DNA of 13,767 bases from Bacillota bacterium (GTDB lineage: Bacteria > Bacillota > Clostridia > Lachnospirales > Lachnospiraceae). The first letter of the stretch is position 1. The number at the start of each line of letters is the position of its first letter. The stretch lies in contig JAEZLZ010000076.1 in the NCBI GenBank assembly GCA_023415055.1, forward strand, positions 1 to 13,767. The letters run 5' to 3'. Below the pieces are notes generated by a model that did not search any database, was not told the origin of the DNA, and was given only the letters and a program-made list of their open reading frames with translations. This document shows, one piece after another, positions 1 to 7,108 of the stretch. A program made the position numbers and the translations under genes.

Positions 1-128
1 CTTTATCCATCCGCTTAGCACCCTACATTTCTGTAACGCACCGGATTTAGCTACACGGCTCACTGGTGATTACCGTGGTCGGACTTACACCGACAGGCAT
101 GGTCCAGCTTCGCTGGACACACGCGCAC
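1..128 (-). mobile_element. 5' end of a group II intron (class C-like), cut by window edge
   Basis: Read on the minus strand, the intron begins with GTGCGCGTG at position 128, matching the GUGYG 5' consensus of group II introns. Domain I-like structure follows: a perfect hairpin with 7-bp arms (102-108 and 112-118, 3-nt loop), a second stem (78-82 with 90-94) carrying the GGTGTAAGTCCGAC segment that resembles the conserved GUGAGAGUCC region, and a segment ending GCGGATGGATAAA that resembles the corresponding part of the Oceanobacillus class IIC intron as I recall it. Only the first 128 nt are in the window; the reverse-transcriptase/maturase ORF and domains V-VI would lie to the left. The insertion point is two bases after a terminator-like hairpin (131-175), which is the known target preference of class C introns. 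Intron identity is fairly secure; the subclass is inferred from target and resemblance. Confidence 0.75.
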
Positions 129-130
129 AA

Positions 131-175
131 ATAAAATAGGAGAGTATGCATTATTTGCATCTTCTCCTATTTTAT
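131..175 (-). terminator. Long bidirectional terminator-like hairpin, intron target
   Basis: Arms 131-143 and 163-175 are perfect 13-bp complements (core AGGAGA/TCTCCT). Inside them is a 2x2 internal loop, then a second 5-bp stem (ATGCA 146-150, TGCAT 156-160) closing a 5-nt loop. The outer stem is A-rich on one side and T-rich on the other, so it could terminate transcription in both directions. On the minus strand it lies downstream of the GGDEF remnant and the Gfo/Idh/MocA gene. The group II intron starts at 128, right after the stem, so the original U-tract downstream is now interrupted. Confidence 0.7.
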
Positions 176-236
176 CATAATATCCATATTTTTCCAATAT
201 TTCATTTCTAATTGTTATCGCATCTTCATTGTGAAC

Positions 237-434
237 TCACTGTCGCAGACCGTCAGGAAATATAGTAATTCCGACACTTACTGTGATATGCAGCACACTA
301 TCATTCACAATAAACGGAGCCTCCATCACTTTCAGAATCCGGTTCGCTAGATTTTTTCGATCATACCTTTTGTATGCCTTCCCTGAGAAGTGATCTCTAT
401 AATAAATAACAACCTCTCTGCCCATGATATTTCA
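237..434 (-). pseudogene. Decayed GGDEF (diguanylate cyclase) domain fragment
   Basis: About 62 residues match the second half of a GGDEF domain: a V-I-Y-Y-R-D strand, the helix LANRILKVMEAPF, and the typical L-H-I-T-V-S-V-G-I-T-I-F-P-D-G strand and turn. The signature motif itself reads M-G-R-E-V where GGDEF is expected, so the residues needed for GTP and metal binding are lost. A stop (TGA at 434-432) lies three codons before the only Met, the reading ends in LRQ-stop soon after FPDG, and the remaining helices (AD.AMY.AK) are absent. Reading past the stop does not restore the family pattern. This is a non-functional remnant of a c-di-GMP synthesis gene, or of a degenerate receptor domain. 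It is followed by the hairpin at 131-175 and has no convincing ribosome binding site. Confidence 0.6.
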
Positions 435-491
435 CTGCCATGGTATAGCTGGGGGATTAATCTGTAATAAACATCATACCCACATTTTTAT

Positions 492-1697
492 TTAATCAAG
501 AATATTCCTAAGCCATTTTCCATTTGTAAAATCCGGAATATCTACAACTTCACCGCCTTTTGCAACAGACATTTCAGAAAGAACAGTAATTGCCATCCAG
601 CTTGCGGCGTCATAAACATCGATAGGCATTGGTGCATTATTTCTCAGTGCTTCAAAGAATGTTTTAAACTCCAGCCAGTCCATACCATCGTGTGATGCCT
701 GCACGCCCTCTTTGATATACTGCTTCCATACCGGATGATCATATTTGTCCTCATACTTTTTGGCATTGTTGATACATTCTTTTCGCCAATCATAGTCATG
801 GCTTCTGTCTTCTTCTGAATCAATAAATACTGAGTCTGAAGTTTCTTCATACATTCCCTTGGTTCCTCTTACGGTAAGACCACGGCTGTAATATCTCGGA
901 AGGGTTGTATCAAGGGTAAGAACAATCGTTTCACCATTTGCACACTTAATAACCGTCGTTACAATATCTCCTTGAGCAAACTGCTTATTTTTTAGGATTT
1001 CATCCTCTTTCTTGTGCTGTATAATATATTCATGCAGGCCTGCTGCTTTAGAAGCGGTTGACGTAAGTGTCATCATTCTGTTACCATGGTTTATATTGAG
1101 AATTTTTGCAATAGGCCCAAGCTCATGCGTCGGATAATTCTCACAGTTACGGGTTAAATAATTTCTTAGCCTGTAGTGTCGGTTCTCTTTTCCAAATGAA
1201 ATTTCCTCACGCAAATCATGCTGATATCCACCGCTGCAATGAACGACCTCGCCAAGAAGTCCTTTCTGGACCATGTTAAGCACCATCATCTCACGTCTGC
1301 CAAAGCAACAATTCTCCATGAACATAAATGGTGTTTTGGTTTCCTCATATGTATTCACCAATTCATAGCATTGCGCAAGCGTATATGCACCACCGACCTC
1401 CATGGCAACAGCTTTTCCAGCTTTCATAGCCGCAACAGCAATTTCTACATGACTTTCCCATGCTGTTGCGATTATAACCGTATTTACATTCTCATCATTT
1501 ATCAATTCAATATAATCTATATATACGTTAGGTCTTACATTCTTAGCCTCCAATATAATATCTGCACCATTTTCAGCTCTGTCTTTGTATATATCGCACA
1601 CTGCTGTAATTTTTTCACCTTGAGCTAATATAACATCTTTCAGAAGTATTTGTCCTCTGCTACCCAATCCTACATATCCAATTTTTATATCATCCAT
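492..1697 (-). CDS. Gfo/Idh/MocA family protein, GH109-like
   Basis: A 401-residue protein with an N-terminal Rossmann fold (GLGSRG at residues 11-16 of the usual G-x-G-x-x-G region) and the C-terminal alpha/beta domain of the Gfo/Idh/MocA family. The second Rossmann loop reads EVGGA (100-104) instead of the common EKP. Two stretches match the GH109 subgroup: MENCCFGRREMMVLNMV (127-143) and NCENYPTHELGPIAKILNI (184-202), whose Tyr and His belong to the active-site region. Characterised GH109 enzymes are alpha-N-acetylgalactosaminidases that use a tightly bound NAD in a redox-assisted cleavage; other relatives are sugar dehydrogenases, so substrate and reaction are inferred. There is no signal peptide, so it should act in the cytoplasm on imported sugar. 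The start is supported by AAAGGAG 10 nt before the ATG. It is separated from the GH123 gene by the GNAT gene and an AraC remnant, so it is probably its own transcription unit. Confidence 0.85.
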   Translation of the reverse strand: MDDIKIGYVGLGSRGQILLKDVILAQGEKITAVCDIYKDRAENGADIILEAKNVRPNVYIDYIELINDENVNTVIIATAWESHVEIAVAAMKAGKAVAMEVGGAYTLAQCYELVNTYEETKTPFMFMENCCFGRREMMVLNMVQKGLLGEVVHCSGGYQHDLREEISFGKENRHYRLRNYLTRNCENYPTHELGPIAKILNINHGNRMMTLTSTASKAAGLHEYIIQHKKEDEILKNKQFAQGDIVTTVIKCANGETIVLTLDTTLPRYYSRGLTVRGTKGMYEETSDSVFIDSEEDRSHDYDWRKECINNAKKYEDKYDHPVWKQYIKEGVQASHDGMDWLEFKTFFEALRNNAPMPIDVYDAASWMAITVLSEMSVAKGGEVVDIPDFTNGKWLRNILD

Positions 1698-1881
1698 AAC
1701 ATATTCTCCTTTACATTTTAATTCATTTATGATATTAATCTATTTTTTTAAAAGCATATATCAATACAATAAACGTTCAACAATATATGGTTTTAGCTCA
1801 CAAGAAGGGAAAATAAATATATGATATGGTTCTCAAGTGACGTAAATGAATAGATTCAGATAGAAAAATTTTTCTCATTAT
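1698..1881. other. AT-rich intergenic region between MocA gene and AraC remnant
   Basis: This divergent spacer must hold the promoter of the Gfo/Idh/MocA gene. It contains the strong ribosome binding site AAAGGAG (about 1707-1713, read on minus). I see TTGATA- and TTGAAC-like words but no -35/-10 pair with good spacing, so I do not mark a promoter. Confidence 0.5.
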
Positions 1882-2178
1882 TTGAAATACACTACGATAA
1901 CGGATTTAACTTTCCTTAAATACATACATAATAAATTAAATGATTATAGGATTCCCGAAGATACTCTGCTCCACCGAAAATATCTTATTCCCTTCGAAAA
2001 TATAAAGACATATTCCCAGATGCTCACAACCTATATATATCAGCTAATATTATCCCTAGCTGATGACGTAAGCATATCTAAAGTCTTATCTTCTCCAGAC
2101 GCTCTCATTTTCAGCAACGCTATCAATTATATGAACAGCCAGATTTGTGTTCAACCATCATTTTCTGAAATACCATAA
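1882..2178 (+). pseudogene. Truncated AraC-family regulator fragment
   Basis: This is the only plausible gene remnant on the plus strand. The 98-residue reading starts at TTG with no ribosome binding site; the frame is open back to a TAG at 1861. Its last third, S-S-P-D-A-L-I-F-S-N-A-I-N-Y-M-N-S-Q-I followed by F-S-E-I, matches the linker and first helix of the AraC HTH domain (family pattern: ...ai.YI..n....sl.eiA). The preceding 60 residues resemble the variable helical end of the N-terminal sensor domain in Lachnospiraceae AraC proteins. The protein stops within the first HTH helix, so both DNA-binding helices and the cupin part are missing. It sits divergent from the Gfo/Idh/MocA gene, the usual position for its regulator, so that gene may once have been controlled by it. 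The assignment rests on pattern memory and is moderate. Confidence 0.5.
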
Positions 2179-2232
2179 AATAAATATTCATATCACACCA
2201 TATATCCTTCGATTATAAATAAAGTCAGAAGC

Positions 2233-2712
2233 TTAATCAACATCAATTAATCGTTCATATACACCCGGAAACGAATCTTCAATTACAGTTGCTGAAACTG
2301 TTTTTTCATAAAATCCTACTGCTTTTGTTACCCATCCAATAATGGCATATCCGTAACCTTCTTCTTTCATGGAGAACAAGCTCTTTAACAAAAGTCCTTT
2401 TCCTACTCCCTGTCCCCGCTCATTATCTAATACACCTGTTGGTCCAAAGTAATTTTTTGCAGTAGCATCATAACATGCAAAGCCTATAATTTTCTTGTTT
2501 TTTACTGCTATATAGCAGGATATTGGATTATTGGCAAATGCAGCTTTACTCTCATTTGCCCATTCATCATGGAAAGTCTCACGAATGAAACTAATAACTT
2601 TTTCTCTGTCAGGTGATAATACACGCTTAATCTTAATCCCTTTTTTATCCAAATCTGCAAATAACTGAGTATCTTCTTTTAAATTATATAAATTAACTAA
2701 CATATCTGACAT
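2233..2712 (-). CDS. GNAT family N-acetyltransferase
   Basis: A 159-residue single-domain acetyltransferase. The acetyl-CoA pyrophosphate-binding motif A is clear at residues 99-108 (RGQGVGKGLL), preceded by the strand leading to GPTGVLDNE and followed by the motif B part KAVGFYEK (130-137). The central strand ISCYIAVKNKKIIGFACYD (64-82) is also typical. These enzymes move an acetyl group from acetyl-CoA to an amine; the acceptor here is unknown and could be an amino sugar or a small metabolite, given the neighbouring glycosidase. The start is supported by AAGGAG 8 nt before the ATG; a second in-frame Met three codons in is less well placed. It lies 93 bp after the GH123 gene in the same direction, with no clear terminator between, so read-through is possible. 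Confidence 0.85.
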   Translation of the reverse strand: MSDMLVNLYNLKEDTQLFADLDKKGIKIKRVLSPDREKVISFIRETFHDEWANESKAAFANNPISCYIAVKNKKIIGFACYDATAKNYFGPTGVLDNERGQGVGKGLLLKSLFSMKEEGYGYAIIGWVTKAVGFYEKTVSATVIEDSFPGVYERLIDVD

Positions 2713-2805
2713 GTACTATTCTCCTTATTTTGTGAATATTCTTCGCACTTTTACCTTTTACATATCAATCATCACTTCATATACTGTTCGTGCAGACCGG
2801 TGAAG

Positions 2806-4458
2806 CTACCGATAAAATCTTAGTATTTCCTGATTCACTTTCTCTTTTAATCTAAGAAGATACTCCGGATTCTTAGGATACTGCTTAAAGGTTATCTTCT
2901 CATTATACTCTTCATAAATAAGTGACTCTACATAAGCCCTATTCGTTAAAGATTCTAATAGTTTCAAAGCTCGCAAATCATAGAGCGCTTCAGATAAAAC
3001 CATAAGACGTATGGATTCATGAGCCGTACCATCTTCTGCCGGATAAACAATGAAGGGATCACCCGATGGAAATGCACCGCCAGCATCGGTTACTCGATAC
3101 GGATCGATGGCGGCAATAGAATACTGTGTATTATAAAAATTATATCCCCAGTGCAAAAATCCTTCGATATTGTATAGATAGAGCTGAATTCCAAGGATAC
3201 GATTTCGCGCGGAGGGCATGGAGAAAAAGCGATTGCTTACATCCACTGTCTGTGCACAGCAATAATAGGTCCATAGATTTTGTATTCCCGCATCTAGGAA
3301 GGGCTGAATATGGTCATTGCAAGGAATAGGTTTTTCCACCACTCCTTCCTTATAAAGGGAATAGCTGCTTAATGCATCAATTACTTTACATCCCTGTAAT
3401 AGATCTTTTACAACTTCCTTGGCTGCTGAATAAGTCTCCTTTTGAGAATCATGTGGTTCATCAGAAATATGAAAATAGGTATGCTCAAGTACACCTTCTG
3501 AATTCAATACCTTTATTAACTCAGGTATAAGTTGATGCAGGAAGTCAGAATACTCCTTACCTGTTGCATCGGTCTCCCATCCAAAAATCTTTTCAAGCTT
3601 TCCCTCTACCTCTGCCATTATCTTTGGTGCATGTTTTGCACCCCACTGTGTAAACAGGTGACAGATTTCAATATACTTTATACCTTTTTCTGTGCAAATT
3701 GAAATCCAACGCTTCAGTTGTTCAAAATCAAAGGTATAACGATTCCCTTCCTTCTTAATTTTAACTAACTGAACCGTAGTTCTTTCCCCTCCTTCTTTTG
3801 TGTCCAGAGGTGGTGTAAAAATTGGAGTTAGTAACATATTCATGCCATGTTTTACTGCGGTTTCAATAAAATTCCCGATAATCATCCAATGCTGCTCAGA
3901 AAATACAGGAACTTTATAATATTGTGCCAGACAGTCGGCATGAAACCACTGGGTATGTATCAATTCCTGGGGAGGAAGCTCGATATTTATTGTCTGAATG
4001 GTAAAGCTACCTTCCCATATTATTTTCTCATCTTTTTCTATTTTAATAACAACCGGATATGCTTCTGTTCCCATATCCTTTGTTATTATAATATCGAACC
4101 ATATGGCTCTCCATTGCCCCGGAAATAGTTTTAATGATGTATTCTTCTTTGGCAACAATAAGTCCGGAAATAAACCGGGATCTGTAGTTATATAATTATC
4201 ATCCTTTAATCCAAAAGCCGGCAGTTCGGAAGGCACAAGTTCAACACTTCGGATCTGAAACTGATCCTTTAACTTTGTATCCATACATAGGACTATTTCC
4301 TGATCGTTAAACCCCTCTGTTTCCAGCTTGTACGCCAATTGGAAGGAAATCGTTTCTCCTGCCAGTCCACTTACTACAGAGCTAATTCTATTTTTAGGAG
4401 TACTCTTTGGAAAGACCTTCTCCAATGAACTTACTAACATAAATTCATACTGAATCAT
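2806..4458 (-). CDS. GH123-type glycoside hydrolase (DUF4091 domain protein)
   Basis: A 550-residue protein with an N-terminal beta-rich domain (about 1-160) and a TIM-barrel-like catalytic region ending in the GH123/DUF4091 signature: GFLHWGYNFYN (433-443), then DAGGAFPSGDPFIVYP (458-473) and the SIRL...EALYDLRAL helix (482-497). The segment YFHISDEPHD (328-337) carries the adjacent Asp-Glu pair (D333, E334) that characterised GH123 enzymes use for substrate-assisted cleavage of beta-N-acetylgalactosaminides. Family membership and dyad are seen; the exact sugar is inferred, since DUF4091 proteins are diverse. There is no signal peptide, so it should work in the cytoplasm on imported oligosaccharide. 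It begins 26 bp after the response regulator gene with its own strong site (AGAAGGAGGT), so it is the third gene of the kinase/regulator operon. Residues 77-97, around the tract leading to DPGLFPD, are also typical of the family. Confidence 0.82.
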   Translation of the reverse strand: MIQYEFMLVSSLEKVFPKSTPKNRISSVVSGLAGETISFQLAYKLETEGFNDQEIVLCMDTKLKDQFQIRSVELVPSELPAFGLKDDNYITTDPGLFPDLLLPKKNTSLKLFPGQWRAIWFDIIITKDMGTEAYPVVIKIEKDEKIIWEGSFTIQTINIELPPQELIHTQWFHADCLAQYYKVPVFSEQHWMIIGNFIETAVKHGMNMLLTPIFTPPLDTKEGGERTTVQLVKIKKEGNRYTFDFEQLKRWISICTEKGIKYIEICHLFTQWGAKHAPKIMAEVEGKLEKIFGWETDATGKEYSDFLHQLIPELIKVLNSEGVLEHTYFHISDEPHDSQKETYSAAKEVVKDLLQGCKVIDALSSYSLYKEGVVEKPIPCNDHIQPFLDAGIQNLWTYYCCAQTVDVSNRFFSMPSARNRILGIQLYLYNIEGFLHWGYNFYNTQYSIAAIDPYRVTDAGGAFPSGDPFIVYPAEDGTAHESIRLMVLSEALYDLRALKLLESLTNRAYVESLIYEEYNEKITFKQYPKNPEYLLRLKEKVNQEILRFYR

Positions 4459-4484
4459 CGTAAATACCTCCTTCTGTTAACTTT

Positions 4485-5246
4485 TTATGCTTTAAACTTT
4501 TTACAATTATCTACATATATCGAAGGATAAACTCCGGTTACTCTTTTAAATTCTTTTGATAGTTGTTGTGGATACTTATATCCAACCCGATAGCATATTT
4601 CAGATATCTTCACTTCAGGATCACTAAGCAGTTTAATCGCTTTCTCTATACGCAGTTTTCGCAGATAGTCAGGAAAGGTAGTACCGGTCATCTTGCGAAA
4701 CAGGCAGCTGAAATGACTATAACTGATAGACACATGCTTTGCTACCTCATCCATAGACAATGAGCTGTTCATATAATTTGAAGCAATGTATTCTTTGACA
4801 TAGGACATGACATCCCTATTCATCTCCAGCTTTTGCATACACTCTTCATTCGATATAGTTTCAAGGTCCATTGATTCCACACATGCTATTACCTTTTCTT
4901 TCAGCTCTGCTACCGAGATGGGTTTGAGTAAATAATCATCTGCACCACTTACAAAGGCATCATGTACATTATTAAAATCCTCATAACCACTTAATGCAAA
5001 TATTTTTCCAGAAAACCCTTTTCCCCTTGCTTTTTTAATAAACTGGCTTCCTGTCATGAAGGGCATTCGGATGTCTGTAATAATTACATCGAAAGCGTTT
5101 TCCTCCATCAACATAAGCGCTTTACTTCCACTATTACAACACATCGGCTTATAGGCTGTTCCATTCTCCATCCTATTAAACTTTAAAACGAGACTATCGC
5201 AAATAAACTGTTCATCATCAACAATCAGAATTTCAATATTCTTCAT
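4485..5246 (-). CDS. YesN-type response regulator (REC plus AraC HTH)
   Basis: A 253-residue regulator. The receiver domain (about 1-122) shows the acidic pair D10-D11, the phosphoacceptor D58 in VIITDIRMP, the Ser/Thr position S86 in ALSGYEDF, and K108 in YLLKPI. The C-terminal AraC-type domain (about 148-250) has both helix-turn-helix units: SLSMDEVAKHVSISYSHFSCLFRK in the first, and ISEICYRVGYKYPQQLSKEFKR in the second. At 253 residues it is a compact version of this family, many of which exceed 450. It starts one base after the stop of the histidine kinase gene, with its GGAGG inside the last kinase codons, so the two are co-translated partners. Such regulators usually activate nearby sugar importers and glycosidases; here the candidates are the GH123 gene downstream and the ABC genes upstream. 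Confidence 0.93.
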   Translation of the reverse strand: MKNIEILIVDDEQFICDSLVLKFNRMENGTAYKPMCCNSGSKALMLMEENAFDVIITDIRMPFMTGSQFIKKARGKGFSGKIFALSGYEDFNNVHDAFVSGADDYLLKPISVAELKEKVIACVESMDLETISNEECMQKLEMNRDVMSYVKEYIASNYMNSSLSMDEVAKHVSISYSHFSCLFRKMTGTTFPDYLRKLRIEKAIKLLSDPEVKISEICYRVGYKYPQQLSKEFKRVTGVYPSIYVDNCKKFKA

Positions 5247-5247
5247 G

Positions 5248-6999
5248 CTAGCTTATGCCTCCTAAACTCTGTTCTACTGGTTTATACATTTCCTTCGGAA
5301 CCTTCCAGGTAACTGTTGTCTGCTTTTTTTCTTCACTCGTTATATGTAAGGAACAGACATCCGAGTAATACAAACATAATCTAGCATTAATGTTGCTAAG
5401 TCCGATGCCTAATCGATTATAACTCTTTTTATCAGTAAGCTCTTTATTGATACAATTCATCTCATCATTTGATATACCCTTACCATTGTCAATTAGCTCA
5501 AAACAGATATAGCCATCTTCCTCAAAGCCATTTAATACAATCTGCAATGGATTTCCATAATATCCGCTGGTAAAGCAATTCTCAATGAGTGGTTGAAGTA
5601 TAAAGCGCGGAAGCTTCAACTCATACTGATCCGCCGGTATATTAACATCCAGTGAAATGTCTGTGAATTTTAGCCGCTGAATACACATATAATTATCTAC
5701 CTGTGCCAGCTCTAAGCGTAACGATGAAAACCGCTGTTCACCCTTCGTATTATAACGGAGCATATTTGAGAATGCTACCATCGCATCTGCCTCGTCATAA
5801 TGCTTGTACAATTCCATCTTGTATGAAAACACCTCCAGCGTGTTATATAGAAAGTGCGGATTAATCTGCTGCTGTAAAGCCTTAAGCTGGCTATCCTTTA
5901 CAAGCCCTTCCTGCACTACCGTAATCTCGAGTAAATTTTGAATTTTATCAATCTGTTCATTGAAAGCGCTTGAAATTTGCGATATTTCATCGTCACCTTT
6001 AATTGGTAACTTTTTAGTAAAACCACTTGATATAGAGTTCTCAAACTCTGCAAGACATTGATATATTCCCTTGAAAATGTTTTTTATGAACCGCATTACT
6101 ACCAACACCAAGCTTACCGCAAATAAGACTATAAGACTTTCTACCACAACCAGCATTACCTCTTGCTTGTTATGCGGATAAATATAAATAAGAGATTGAG
6201 GAAATCCATTCACATTCGCTTCACAAACAATCGACCCATTCTTCTTTGCTTCCTGTATCTTGGCTTCAATTGACTTATCTATTGTCTCGGAAAAAGATAC
6301 TTTGGAATCAGAATTTATAATCAAAGCACTACCAAATTCTATTGTTTCAGCAAGTGCCGGCATTCCGTAATCCGAAATAGGCTTATTTTGTAAAAATGAG
6401 TTCATAACTGATTCAGGAACTGAAATTGTAAGTATATACAATAGATGATCGTTAAGAAAAACCTTACGCATATAGGTATAATGTTTGAGAAAGGGCGTAT
6501 ACGAATTCGGGTACTTCGACGAATCACAAGGCGCGACCCACAATTCTGATAAGTCGGAATTAATAAACTCTTCTGCTCCATCTTGGCCAAGATTCTCTAG
6601 TCTGTAGAATGTACCAAGACCACGGGGAATGGTCTCATTAACGTAATAAAGGCGCAATTTATATCCGTAATTATCTTCACTATCAGAGGAAAGAATAGAT
6701 TTAATTTGAGACATGTAATATGTCAGGTTCTTACTACTATATTTAACCGCCAAGAAACCGATCAAACTGCTATTACTGCATATTCGATTCGCTATACTGT
6801 ACACATTCTGAACATGCAATTCACGATTGCTCCGCCCCTTCTCTACAATCAGATCAATCCCTGCCTTATAATCTCTATCTCCCTCTGTAGCCAATCGAAC
6901 AATAAAAAATGCTATAACAGATAAAAATGGGATAATAAGAAATACAGCGATTTCTAAAATGAGCTTACGATATAATGAATTTGATAATTTCTTTTTCAT
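5248..6999 (-). CDS. YesM-type sensor histidine kinase
   Basis: Membrane sensor kinase of 583 residues if started at the ATG at 6999, which has AAGGAG six bases upstream; the longer reading from a GTG at 7017 adds six residues and places that binding site inside the gene, so I prefer the ATG. Order: membrane helix 1 (about 14-36), a 240-residue extracellular sensor, helix 2 (about 280-303), a HAMP linker, and the His-kinase domain with QQQINPHFLYNTLE (His about 382). The ATPase follows: N-box FILQPLIENCFTSGY, G1 box DNGKGI (about 504) and G2 GIGLSNINARL. The N-box has CFTSG where AIKHG is common, while the Asn that binds ATP-Mg is kept. The partner is the downstream regulator. Members of this family sense extracellular carbohydrates, often alongside a solute-binding lipoprotein; the ligand here is unknown. 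Confidence 0.93.
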   Translation of the reverse strand: MKKKLSNSLYRKLILEIAVFLIIPFLSVIAFFIVRLATEGDRDYKAGIDLIVEKGRSNRELHVQNVYSIANRICSNSSLIGFLAVKYSSKNLTYYMSQIKSILSSDSEDNYGYKLRLYYVNETIPRGLGTFYRLENLGQDGAEEFINSDLSELWVAPCDSSKYPNSYTPFLKHYTYMRKVFLNDHLLYILTISVPESVMNSFLQNKPISDYGMPALAETIEFGSALIINSDSKVSFSETIDKSIEAKIQEAKKNGSIVCEANVNGFPQSLIYIYPHNKQEVMLVVVESLIVLFAVSLVLVVMRFIKNIFKGIYQCLAEFENSISSGFTKKLPIKGDDEISQISSAFNEQIDKIQNLLEITVVQEGLVKDSQLKALQQQINPHFLYNTLEVFSYKMELYKHYDEADAMVAFSNMLRYNTKGEQRFSSLRLELAQVDNYMCIQRLKFTDISLDVNIPADQYELKLPRFILQPLIENCFTSGYYGNPLQIVLNGFEEDGYICFELIDNGKGISNDEMNCINKELTDKKSYNRLGIGLSNINARLCLYYSDVCSLHITSEEKKQTTVTWKVPKEMYKPVEQSLGGIS

Positions 7000-7021
7000 A
7001 TCGTTCTCCTTATCCACTTAC

Positions 7022-7061
7022 ATTTTATCATATTATAGCATATTTTATCACATTATGACAC
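7022..7061 (-). promoter_or_regulatory. Likely promoter of the kinase/regulator/GH123 operon, with tandem repeat
   Basis: On the minus strand a perfect TATAAT (7037-7032) is preceded by TGC, making an extended -10. GTGTCA (7061-7056), a 4/6 match to TTGACA, lies 18 bp further upstream. Two 15-bp direct repeats, ATTTTATCAyATTAT read on plus (7022-7036 and 7042-7056, 14/15 identical, 20 bp apart), cover the promoter. Tandem sites about two helical turns apart are what AraC-type regulators bind, so autoregulation by the downstream response regulator is possible. The DNA is AT-rich, so chance similarity must be considered. Confidence 0.5.
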
Positions 7062-7108
7062 GTTTAATAGTAGAATCTTTCTTTCCGTTTATTATTAATC
7101 ATAATATA

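Noticed and set aside
1218..1628. 136-residue open frame on the plus strand
   Set aside because: It lies antisense inside the GH109-like gene, has no ribosome site and an amino-acid make-up rich in Ile, Phe, His and Cys typical of a shadow frame.
2795..2818. Short hairpin (CGGT/ACCG) at the stop of the GH123-type gene
   Set aside because: Six pairs at most, overlapping the stop codon and with no U-tract downstream; not supported as a terminator.
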